Shown here: positions 27,858 through 40,300 of the stretch, one piece after another
Layout of the letters: each line of letters opens with the position of its first letter
Position numbering within the stretch: position 1 is the first letter of the stretch
Assembly: GCA_035041965.1 (NCBI GenBank)
Contig: JAPYMA010000176.1
Span: 33,464-97,463 of the forward strand
Direction: 5' to 3'
DNA from: Anisakis pegreffii
Lineage: Eukaryota; Nematoda; Chromadorea; Rhabditida; Anisakidae
Length of the DNA stretch: 64,000 nt
Program-made: the position numbers and the translations under genes
The notes under the pieces: generated by a model
What the model was told of the DNA's origin: nothing
Seen by the model: the letters and a program-made list of their open reading frames with translations, nothing else
Database searches by the model: none

Positions 27858-28044
27858 ATCTGCCTAAAGACATTTAGCCTAACGACAGTTTGCCTAAAGA
27901 CATTCAGCCTAACGGACAGTTTGCCTAAGGAATAGTCTGCCGATTAGGCGAAATATCCATTAAAAACCGTAAGTTAGGCAAACTGTCCGTTAGACAATGT
28001 GTCTTTAGGGAAACTGTCGTTAGGCTAAATGTCTTTAGGCAGAT
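27858..28044. mobile_element. Foldback / MITE-like element of about 187 bp
   Basis: The two halves form long inverted arms of about 78 bp beginning ATCTGCCTAAAGACATTTAG and ending in its near reverse complement. Within each arm the motif TGCCTAA(A/C)GACA/TTAGCCTAACG is itself reiterated, so arms are both inverted and internally tandem. The element sits a few hundred bases downstream of the CAL-B stop. No coding capacity. Confidence 0.75.
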
Positions 28045-31000
28045 TTGATCAGCTCACGATAGTGTGTAACATTCCGGCAATGTGCAAACGGTTGATTAGT
28101 TGTAGGCTGAAGATGAATTCAGACAAGTGTTGTTGAATTTTGCATCGACAAATTGGTTCCGGCTCTAATTGGTGACGATACTGACGGAATGTCAAACGGA
28201 ATACGTCAATTCCTTTTTCTCCATCAGCTTCTAGGTATTAAACTAACAGGAGGATGAATTTCTGCACAACGTATAATGATGGTACTAAGAGGATGTCAGC
28301 ATGTCAGCTGTTCCCAAACACACACATCAAAGTTTGTCATATTTTTGCAAATTCTTACACAGCCACAAAAATTCCTCACTCACAAGTACATCATGCAGTC
28401 TCGATTACTTAAATTCGAACAATTTATTCTGCAATTTGATCTCAGTCCACCATTTGTAATTGATAGGACATCATTCCAATGCTAACATCTATGTATGACA
28501 GTGGAAGTGAGGAGTAAGGGAAGCCTGATGTGCACTATCGGAGAAGCGGTTGGCCATCTAGATTACTCGAAATAACCACTTGACAATTGATGGAATCCTG
28601 GAAACCGGAGAAGTCAGTGGATCGTTCCGTTAAAATCTCTTGTGGCCTCCTGCTAGAGAGTACCAAATATATTATGCAGGTGTTACACGGGCTCAGTTAG
28701 AGTTCATTTGTTACAAAATGACCTTGTCATGAGTTATGAATTCCTGGTTTGCGAATGAAAAGATATCAAATGCTTCGTGCATCACTAATGCAAGATTGTG
28801 ACTTTATTGATGAGAAAGTTGCATTGATCACTGAGCTGTACGGGTGAATCACCTGAATAGTCCAATCGGAATTTTTTAAAGACACAGGATTCCTCACGCT
28901 AACACTCGCTGTCAAGATAGGAAAAATGTGAAACGATGTTGGACATAACAAGTCAATAAGCATCGAAATTTTATTAGTGACAGTATAATATATCAGAATG
29001 AATAATTGCAACAAAATGAATCGTTGCTAAAGAGGACCATACATTCGTCCCATAAAATATTACAATTCCGTATGAAAAAGTAACGATCATTACATCAATA
29101 ATGTCTTGACAATCATAACACTCATAAGAATAACAATGATAACAATAATAAGGATAAACCTGCAACAATGATAACGATTAAAATGATAACAATACCATAA
29201 CAATAAAAATAAAGATCACAGGAGTACGCAGGCTTAAAACAGATTGCGATCAGTTTTCACCGCAAGAATCAAACAATAATAAGTTTTCAGAGGGAGAGGG
29301 TGTAAAGAAATGATATTTTCTGTAAAAAGTTTTCTAGAAAGACATCATCATTGTATCGGACTCATCAAAATATACCTTGCGAAAGATCTAAAAATGTTTC
29401 AGCATATCATTTGAACACATAAGAAGTAACAAGTAAATTTCATCATACGAGAAAAATTCTTTCATTTTAAACATACACCGTGTTGACATGCCTGTAGCGT
29501 AAATTTAAGACTGTGATGAGGTAAACACAATATCAGTTAAGTGTTTATTACATCAGTTAAGAAATCATTTCAGTTACTTGATCACAAAGTAAACCCGAGT
29601 GCTTAGTGAAGTTGATTGAAGAAGCTCACTTCATTTTGAGCTGGACCTCGTATAGCTACGAGTTCGCTCACTTTCATCATCGTGATCGATAAGACAACAC
29701 CTAATAAACAATTCAACAGAGCAAATCAATTAAGTAATTGAAGAAAAACATCACAAAAGATGAGATAGGTACACGAAAATAGCACAATAACAGCTCAAAT
29801 GTATGAATGGGTTTAAATGAGGTTATAAATCAAATAAGAATGCAATGAATAACAAATGTTTTTTCTTTCTAATACAATAGTTTAGATTTGGAAATGGAAA
29901 AATAAATTAGCCCTTCTAGAATGGGCAATAGTGCTTGAATGGTAATTAGCATGACTTCTCACACCCAGAACCTTTCTTTGAAACTTTGCATCTTGATGGA
30001 ATCTTAAGTACTTTGCTGTTATGCCTCAAAATACTTCTCGACAATTTTACTGAATAAGTTGCTTTTATAAATACAGATACGAAAGGTTTTAGGGTATAAA
30101 TAGCTGAATAAGATTCAATACAGTGACCACTCATAAGTGAGTAGATATCATATAAATACTACACATTCAACCTCTCAAATTAAAAATAATTCTTATCGGA
30201 ATGAGACAGTGCCACATAAAATCTTACGTTCTAAACGACTGCAAACGAGCGATACGATTATCTTATCCCGATTTACACCATCTAATTTCATATGTGATCA
30301 TCACTTAATCCATTCTGATCATAATTATTTCCATTTCGAACACAAAACAGCATAGAATCAATAATAACGATTAGAAAATAATCTTTGATCATAGAAGTAA
30401 TAACCGGCTCTTTGATAATGATTCCGAAATGATTCGAAATGAATTTTCAAAAATTCATAACGGTAATCAACAATTTCAAAACTCTACAAAACAAATATAC
30501 ATTGTACAAAACATCTGTAAGAGGATGCAGATTCTCAAATAATTAATTTGGTACATTCACTCACTATCAATACAAGGTATCTTCTGAATCAAGAAGCAAT
30601 ACGGATATCACCACCACCATTCAAATGGGCAGCACAGTTTTGGATTTTGCCTTTAACATGCCACCGAAAAGACCCGCAATGAACCGTAAACCTCGTTCAC
30701 CGCCAGGCGCATAACTCAGCACGTACCTGAAAGTTTTGCGATGAAATCCACTTGCTTCACGCAATCAACATCATTGAACCAATGCACCAGAATTCTTTAC
30801 AACACCACTACGACAACAACAGAAAATCGCAAATGCTTACTCTCTTGAACCTTAAAACTTGACTCAACTTACTCATCACAACCTTTCCGATTGTTTCTTT
30901 CCTAACCCCTTAGAACTTAGTCTGTTTCCAGGTTGCGATCTAAAATTGTCAATTCCTAGCCGGTCGATCCTCAACTTCAATTTCCTATCAACTGGAAATC

Positions 31001-34000
31001 AGTCTACCAAAAAGACCACCTATATCTACGTAATAACACCTGATCATCTGATGAATCTGATCCAGTCACGACAAAAAATCCCGCCGAATAATCCAGTCTA
31101 CCGATAAAGCAGGATTAAGCATTGTTGAAACTTCACAGTTCGAATAAGACAGCCCGGATGGAGCAAAAATTTGAAACAAATTAAAACAAAACGAATCCAA
31201 TCTTGCAAACTGACCAGACCAACGCTACTGCTTGTATGATAGCGAATACAACGGTCACTATGGTACTTCGTAGCTGAAATATAAATCTTTTTCAAAAAAC
31301 ATTGGCATAGATAAAATTGTATCGTTAGACCATACGCAATCGTTTTGAATTACCCAAATTCATCATGAAATTCGCAAGTAGTTAAGTCCCCACGCTTGTT
31401 CCAATCGATTTCCATAGATGGTGTTATAAATGTAGCTTCTCGACGATGAAGAATTCAAAACTTTTTTCCAATTAATTTCCTACTACGTAAAAAACAAACG
31501 CTGATAAAAATAAATGTGCTGAAAATGGGAAAATATGAAATGAATATGACAAATCAAGAAATTGCACGCAAAATGTGGATTATCAAACACAGTAAAAATT
31601 ATGAGCGATAAAAAGTTCGAAAAAGTTGGTAAAATATCGCTACAAAGCACTCAAAACCGTCATACTTTGCAGTCTTATGGGTGCAATCCATCAACAAAAA
31701 AAAGATGCGTACAAATGTAACTAAAGAATTTCATTACATACGCATGTGTTCATCCTCTTGACATATGAAATTCGAGATTTGTGGAAACATAAAACCATCA
31801 CAACTTTTCACTATGTTTTAATTTGTTTTTGTTTGCATTATCTCGAATTTTTTCCACTTCAAACAACCAACAACAAACGATAAAAACTCCAATCACTTTA
31901 ATGAGAAATCCGATCAAACAAGAATATATAGGAGAAATTCAATTGATTGGCAACATGAAACGTGACTTATCCTCAAAAATAATTCATTAATCACTCATGA
32001 AGATCAAGCAATACTCACTCAGTGAAATTTCGAGTAATGTTTTGCTGTTTTGATGCTATTTGAATACTCATTGTCAGAACATTGCTCAAAACGGTTCTGT
32101 AAATGGATGTATGAAGCTGAAACCTTGTTTCCTTATTCGAGGGGGAGAGGGGCATATCCCGCGAATGGAACTTCAAGAATTCAGATTAAACAATCCAAAC
32201 AGATGTCCAAATCCCTTCACCAAGTTGCTCTTCCCCTGTAATTCATCTCAGTAGCACCTGTTCGTTATTCAGCCACAAACTCTCGATGCGACAAGTTCGG
32301 AGAAGAATTCTCACGTTTCCAGATGTTTTTGACTCGAGAAAATGATAGTTTCCAGCAAGAAACTTGATAAATCTCAATTTCAAAACATCTCTTCAAAGCA
32401 AGCTCTCACTAATCTACACAATTCGTGCCCACATAATTCCGAAAAACTTAACTCTTCCCATTTTTCAAAGTTGCATTGACAATCACAAACGTGTATGTGT
32501 TTAATATGTTGAACAATTAACAACAGTATTAATGCAATGCTGTGAACCTTCAATGACGTTGTGATGTCGACGACGACCACATTACACATTTCACAAACTC
32601 CTCACGTTTGAGGCACCAAGACGCTTTAATTAATCAAAATTTGGAACAACAACAAATGATCACCCATCGGATATTAAGCCAATTGAAAGTATCAAAAACA
32701 AAATCACAAGTTTTTGCTTGCATCAGCCCTCATCGAAAACAAGCAATTTATCAAAATCGATGCTCATCAAAATTCAACTTCAACTAATCATGGGAATTCA
32801 TCGACTAAAAACCCTCACAAAATGATGACAGCAAGAAAAAGTTTTCGAAAAATCCTAATGGATCCCTATTTCTGCATATTTCTACGATGAGATTGGTCCA
32901 ATCTCCCGTTCAAAAAAACACGTCATACTTCAAATCCTCGCGGAACAACTGTTTTTAAAAATCATTTTTCAAATACCTCAAACTATTCGCAATATCAAAT
33001 CACAACTTGTTTTAACACGAAGTCAATTTTCTGCTTCAGTTCTCAGTACATGAAAGAACCTATTGCTGGGGTGGCCAAATTCCAACGAACTACAACGAAA
33101 ACGTCACGAAAATGACAACGTTCCTCACTCTATCGCATTCCATTTCAACCGAATGGAATGTAACTCTTTTTTTTTTGTTCGAACACGATTTATCGTGTTC
33201 GAACAAAAATTCGACATTTATCCTTTCCACACATTTATCCTCATCATATCTTCGAAGATCATAGCAGACCCTCTGCTTTCATGCTTTCATCTGCTGCATT
33301 TTTGACCGTGCTCAGTCAGCTCCTATTCGCTTTCCTATTCATCTATCGAGTTCAAAAACAATCATCATAACAACACAAAAGCCACTATTGTCCCGTGTGA
33401 TATATGAGGTGTTTACAAGAAATACAAAAAAAAATCAGCTGGTGCTGGTGTTCCTGTTTCAGAGCATACTTTAACCACTTTTTTTGATTTGTCTCAAATT
33501 AATTCCTTCGATGAAGCAGAGTCACTGGAGACAATTCGTTTCGCGATAAAGGTAGCATTCATTAAGCTAACAAAACAAATGTCTCATATATCATTTGAAA
33601 AAAAAGGAACGAATTTGATACGTAACAAAACAAATTCATAAAAATATTCCAAGCTATCTATTATCCACCTGGGTAATCCACTCAAATCCATCATATTCCA
33701 GGGCGTACCTGGTCTGTCAGCTCACCAATCAAACAACACCAACGCAATACAACAAATACATCATTGAGTATTCTGATGATGTCATTTTAGGACAGCTATC
33801 CTGACAATAAGCAAAATCCCACATTCTAATGATCTTCGTTTGGATCAAAACAGAGTCTCCCTCATCCCAATCGATCGTAGCACACAAATACGAATTAAAA
33901 ATTCGTTCAAACAACAACTTACAATTAGGTAGCATTATTATTGTTAATGCATTTGACTTCGTTTTATTAATCTATTTAACAAAAAGCACAATACATGTTC

Positions 34001-34661
34001 TGTTGCCGTGCAGTGGTTTACAAGTCCGTACTTAAACTCAAAACGATTCAGTTGGTTATTGATCATGAAAATAACCCAATATATTGCCCAATTACTCGTT
34101 TTATCACCATCGAATAAACCTAGGCAACCCAGCCCACTACACTGGACAAAACGGCTGCTTAACATTTCAATTATCCATAAAAACGAGTAACTACTCGTTT
34201 CAACAATACATTTTGAATAAGTGAATGCATTGTTGAACAATGTCATCCATCGATCGCTGACGATGAGAGTTATCTGTTCGTTTCAATTTCGCGAAAAAAA
34301 AGAAAGAAAAGAAAACCTTTTTCGATTACTACCAACAATAAAGATGATGCCCTATTCTGAAAACAATTCCTCGTGTTAATAGATAATGCTCATCACTGAT
34401 TTTCATTAATAATAATTTTCATTAATTTGAGATATTCAGTAGAAAATTGCATAAACAACTAACTAGCTATTTAAGCTTATCAATACAATGTAAAAAGTGT
34501 TTGTCTTAATTCTATGAACGAAATAATTTCCGCGTTTGTTACTGCTGCTGTTCATTGGAATGTTCTACTGAGAACTCAAATTTTGTTGTAAGCATTTCAT
34601 GCGACTCAATAACACATACATACTTTCAAATATTCCACTTGTTTCAGTGCTTGTTTATTTA

Positions 34662-34778
34662 TTTAAATGGAGCAACTGTATGCATATAAATGCCTATTGG
34701 GATTCTGATCTTAAACAATTTCTAATATTTTCTAAATAATAATATTTATTGAGCCACAAAAACCTAACGTTTATCAAT
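34662..34778 (+). repeat. Direct repeat, unit 1 (about 117 bp)
   Basis: Begins TTAAATGGAGCAACTG and ends CCTAACGTTTATCAAT. It closely matches 35277-35401 in the same orientation, with small indels. The spacing of about 500 bp suggests a segmental duplication or two dispersed elements of the same family. Confidence 0.8.
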
Positions 34779-35276
34779 TGGTTTCAGTGCTTGTTCAACT
34801 TGCGATAGTCATCACTGTGAGATTCAAGAAAGCATTTACGATTAGAGATTTTAAATTGTAAGCCACATATCTATCTATCTATCAAAGTACAATAATAATT
34901 CCAAATAATCGATGTGCGACGACCGGAAATTGATTAGGACACACACACATAAATTCATTATCCAACAACCTTCACAACATCTGCAAGTTTGTTCAATATT
35001 TCCATAATCAAATTTGTATATTACCATAATTCTTTTTTGCATATTACCACCAAATTGATTCTGCATAATATAACGCTCAGCAAGAATCTCCTCACTCTGC
35101 TTGATGGATGCATGGATGGATTTATAATAGAAACAAAAGCGCTCCTTGATGCTCTCATCTCCTCCATGACGACAATCTACCAAACCAAAACATTTTAAGC
35201 ACAAAACGCAACAAATCCTAAACGCCTGTACCGCAGAATACTGCTATTTCATTATTTAAAAGAACGATTGGTTCAC

Positions 35277-35401
35277 TTTAAATGGAGCAACTAACTGTAC
35301 GCATACATATAAATGCCTATTGTGATTCTGATCTTAAACAATTCCTAATATCTTCGAAATAATAATATTTATTGAGCCACAAAAACCTAACGTTTATCAA
35401 T
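35277..35401 (+). repeat. Direct repeat, unit 2 (about 125 bp)
   Basis: Second copy of the repeat at 34662-34778. It carries a short insertion near its start (GCAACTAACTGTACGC against GCAACTGTATGC) and scattered substitutions, while the 35-40 bp at its end are nearly identical. Confidence 0.8.
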
Positions 35402-37397
35402 CACCAGCAATATACCTAAATCGTGAATCTACCTGTAGTTGTGATACTTTTAGATCAACATTCACTACCAAATACGCTTATTGTTAGCAGAAGGTTAGCA
35501 ATGGAATGCGTATGGATGGATCATCTTCAACATTTTCAGTTCATTCCACAAGTGCGCTGACCGTAACTTCACTACATTCGTCGAAATGGACAGCAGCACC
35601 GTAATGGATTAGCCAATTGCAAGTTTTCACTTCTGCTGACTATTTTCCCTGTCCGCTCAAAAAAAACTGAGAATGTTTGAAAATCTACAAGTACAAGTTT
35701 TTTTCCGCCCTTACATCCAAGGTTTTTAAATTTCTGCTTCTCTTCTCTTTTCCACCACACTGTCTTCTAAAGTTCATGAAATAACCATTCTCGCAGCAAC
35801 CAACAAAGATATCTATCCACCACAAAGGCGGAGTCAAGCCAATCGCCAGCTTGAAATTTGAGTAACTTCACTCTTTTCTAGTCCTCCCGCTCCTAGTCAC
35901 TCCATCAAATAGCAGTAAAACTCTATTTATCATCATCTTATTCTTTTCAAACGCATCAAACGAATAATCCTATCGTCTCAAGACACAGCAAGCACAACAC
36001 ACTCACAGATATATAAATATCTTCAGTGCTATCTTCAAGCCCTACTAGACCTAATTCTAATCCCTAATTCAAAATCCAATCTTCTTCAAAATGCACACAG
36101 AAGATATTCTCCTCCCCTTCTCTTGAGGGAAATCCTCCTATTCATTCATTCACCCACTCCTCCAACTTACCAAGCAAGCATTTTTTACCAACAACTATTA
36201 TTCTATCCAGAGTAAGTTTCATAAGTTTACCAGCCTCTAACGATAAGTTTTACAAGCATCACGCTGTACGTTTCAAATTGTTTCATTTCAACGTTCAATA
36301 TGCTTTAACACTGTAAATCAGAAAGTTTTAGCGCTAAGTGGCCGAAGGAAACATCAAGCGTGAGCTTGTTTTCGTTAAAATTTGCAGTAATTACCAGGTG
36401 ACCATCATCCACACCACTCTAAATGACGACGCTTTAATCCGCATTAACCTGATAAATTACTCTCATTTCAATTCGCCGTTGCAATTGTTCCTCTTCTCTT
36501 TTCACTGCGGCAAACCATTCATCTGATCACAACCGCCTAACAACAATCTCAACTCTTTTAGATCATTGAAAATTGATCTCTCTTGATTCAATATGCCTAC
36601 CTATAACCTCAACGATGCAGCAGCACAATCATTACAACTTTAATGTTGATTTTCTAGCCATTGCTTCCATGCCCCATCAGATTTTCCGTTTGCAATTAGT
36701 ACTTCCCATGATCTCACCAAAACAACCAGATTCCCAACTGAACCAAGCCAAAATTCAGCACAAAATCTTTCAAAATCTTAGTATCTGAACTGAAAAGCGG
36801 CAGTTGTTGTGAGATTATTCAGTTGTCCGATTTGTTTGCTTGCTGTAATAATATTGTAAGAAGGCATCCGTGCCAGCACGCATTATCAACAGAACATAAA
36901 ATAAATATTCCCGAATGCTCCACATAAAGAATTCCGTTCCTCTCCTTTGCCCAAAAATCGTTTCTCATTTCCCTCAAATCATTTGCACAATACGCAATTA
37001 AAAGGCCACAAAATTGATGTCCTACTCACTCTCGACATCGACTTCTTATAACAGCTCGATTAACTTCAGTTCTTCAGTGATGTATTGCTATTGTTATTCG
37101 CGAGTTTATTGCTCCTACCCTGACTCCTGTACTGATTAATTACTGTCTAGTTGCTCTGAGTTGTTTTTTGTTGAACGTGACTTAATCAATTCTGTGATCA
37201 GAGCCGATATCTCATTAATTGCTCCCTCAACGATTATTTCAGAAATCAACAAGATAAATTCAGCTGAGCTCATCAATCCCTTTAACTAACTACCTGGTTG
37301 CTTGTCGTCTACCTGTCGCTGGCATTTCGTATTCCATTTGCATTCGCGCATACAACCAGTTGTAATATTAATAATCGCAGTCACTCCATAACCAAAA

Positions 37398-40300
37398 ATG
37401 TCGAGCAGTCGAAAGATGTCGTTGTTCAATCGTTGGAAACAACAGAATAACAATGATCAATTGGAGGGGATCAGTGAAGAGGAGATGATTGAGTATAAAG
37501 AAGCTTTTCGATTATTTGATAAGGTTGGTGGTAATCATCTCAGCATCCTTTGGTCCACTTCACTCATTCATCTCACTTACCCGTTTGCGCAAGCATTTCA
37601 TGTAATGTTCAGTTTCAACCCTAGATCTCATTTATCCCTCAGATCCTATTTATCCCTTTGATTATCCTTAAAAATGGTTTGATGATTGTAATCCTATCTG
37701 GTATCTTGTTAGCAATTTCCGTGGAAAGATTCAAAACCTACAAAAGTTATCATTATATATCACTACTTCCGCAGGCTAGAAATACCTTTCGTACGCAATA
37801 AACTCGCAGCTAAACGGAAATCCTTCCAATCGAATTGCACAGCTAAAGTCAAATATCATCCTATCTTGCTTAATTACATCCTCTCATTCGGTCGCTAATC
37901 TTTTACTTCCTTCCATTCCCGGTTCGATTTTCAAAACAAACATAGCATTTCAAAGTACACGCTCAAAACATTTTACTCCAAAGTTGATCTCCGTTTTCTC
38001 ACACATATATCACCAGTTCACACTTCATACTATTATAAAGACTATTCACTATGATTAACTGTTAACTATCAATAGTATTGCTTTGCAAAAAAAACTTCTC
38101 CATATAATTTAGCACCACATCCTGCGAAAACCGAGACGGAAAACTTTGTTTTATTGCTGTGTATCACTGCAAAGACAGATACTAGAACACTAGTTTATGG
38201 CCATTCAAGTTCATTTTTATCAATCTTAATCTCGAGCTAATCTTCACACTCAACCACCACATCACCGTGATGCCAACATATCAACTGTTCTACTACTGAC
38301 TGTGATGAGCTCAATCAAAGCACACGATCTTAAAAAATCAATTTCACTTCAACCAAGAAACTTTAAAATCTCCAAAAATTCCTCAACACCTCTCTTCTTC
38401 AACTATTTTCACCATATACACCTCAAAACATCGAATACATCCGTCAAAATTACTCGAATTAAGTTTTGCTCTCAGAATCTCCTGGGAGTGCACGGTTGGA
38501 TCCTCAAGCTAATATCGTTAGCTATGCGAAAACAATGATGTTAAAGACGGAAGATTGCTAATTGAATTAACAAATGAAGAAATTTTCATCGTATCACACA
38601 CAACAAGATGTTCTGTGTAACGTAACTCTCCAAAACAACTGATGCTTTGAAGGTTTCCATATCCCTTTCTACATCTATCTCAGTGTTACAAGATTACAGC
38701 AACACTGACCAAGCATGAAAACGTTCCTTGCCGACACTGACCCAGGAATTTCGCGTAAAATTGCTGATCGATGCTTGCTTATCGTAGAAACATCCAAAGA
38801 ATCACTTTAATAATTCCACATCCCATCTGCTCCACAAGATTCATTGAGCTCTACGCAGAGTTTTAGGGTAATGCCGTTCAGACAAGACAGATGATTGAAG
38901 TTGTTCAAAACACACACACAGTAAAAGTAATGTTAGTAGAGTTATTATGCAAAAGTTCTATAAACACACAGCTGATGTGAGTTAACACACATACCGATCG
39001 CTTTCTGCACGTGTTCGAAAACCGCTAGTCTTGAGGTAGTCTAAGTGGGAAAACCTCACAACAACGATGACTTTAATGAAGCGGATGGCTTCATTAGAAC
39101 ACCTCTAAAACCTTTGAAGATGTGCAGTTTCAGTGGAAGACTTCAGTCTATTTAAGGATGGTAACGGCTCAATTTCATCCAAAGAATTGGGTGTTGCAAT
39201 GCGATCACTAGGTCAAAACCCAACCGAACAGGAACTATTGGATATGGTCAACGAGGTGGACATTGATGGAAGTGGAACAATTGATTTTCCGGAATTTTGT
39301 CAAATGATGAAACGCATGAATAAGGTATTCATTGTCTCCTTTTATTCATTTTTCTGCGCAATTGTCTGGATCCTTTAGATTCAGACACACATTTTGGACT
39401 GAGCAAAAACCATTCCATCCATCCAGATACTTCATGAACTCTGATTCCTTAAAACTTTCAGTGGATCAGCTAGAGTTAAGCAGTTGTATGACTGCACAAA
39501 ACTGACATCCGTTACCATTCCTCAACCGCATGTTTCACCACCAAACTAACAAAGCAATTTATCTTGATTGTTCCCAACAAATCAACAAATTCAATCGAAA
39601 AAATACTAAAAACAAACTGAAGAACCGAACCCTATTCAACTCACTCGTGACCCATTCTATAGCGTTCGCCTCCGACAATACCACATATTCTAGCCACTCT
39701 CGAGTAGATGATTTCCAGCTCATGATTAATAAAGAGGAACTGACAATCTGAACCCATCAGACTCATTCACATCCTTCGAAGATCTTCTCACTTCTCACAC
39801 CTCTTATTCAAATTCTTTTCATTTCATTTTTTGCTCATTCACAGAGCAATTTGATCTTCTATCAAATTTTTTCATACGCATTTGAATTCATCCTATTTTT
39901 CTATTTTGGGTGTACGAGGAGACTAACAAACAACAAAAAATCTCTTAGATTAGACAGCACAGATCTAGCGCACAATCACATTCTCTTCAATTAACTTCTT
40001 ATTCAAAAAGAAAGACAACCGATCATCCATCCATCCATCCATCCATCCACAGAATCTTGAAATTCGAACGATTACATCAACATCCAACACGTCAGCCACA
40101 TTCAATTGCCGTTTAGATCAGAAGCGAAAATGACAAATTATTCGAATTGTTGATTCGTTTTGCACACAAAAACAACGAAAATTTGATGGGACTAAACCAA
40201 AAAATATTTCTGATCTCAATAACGCTGCCTACTTGCACTTTCTATTGATACCAAATGAATATCTTCGCATAGTCAAATAATGAACGTGTTCACTTACAAC

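Larger units (their letters stand above)
28045..37397. other. 9-kb intergenic region between CAL-B and CAL-C, no gene recognised
   Basis: Only short, unsupported frames on both strands. A pair of direct repeats at 34662-34778 and 35277-35401 is the clearest structure. I found no RNA gene and no exon with recognisable homology. Confidence 0.4.
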
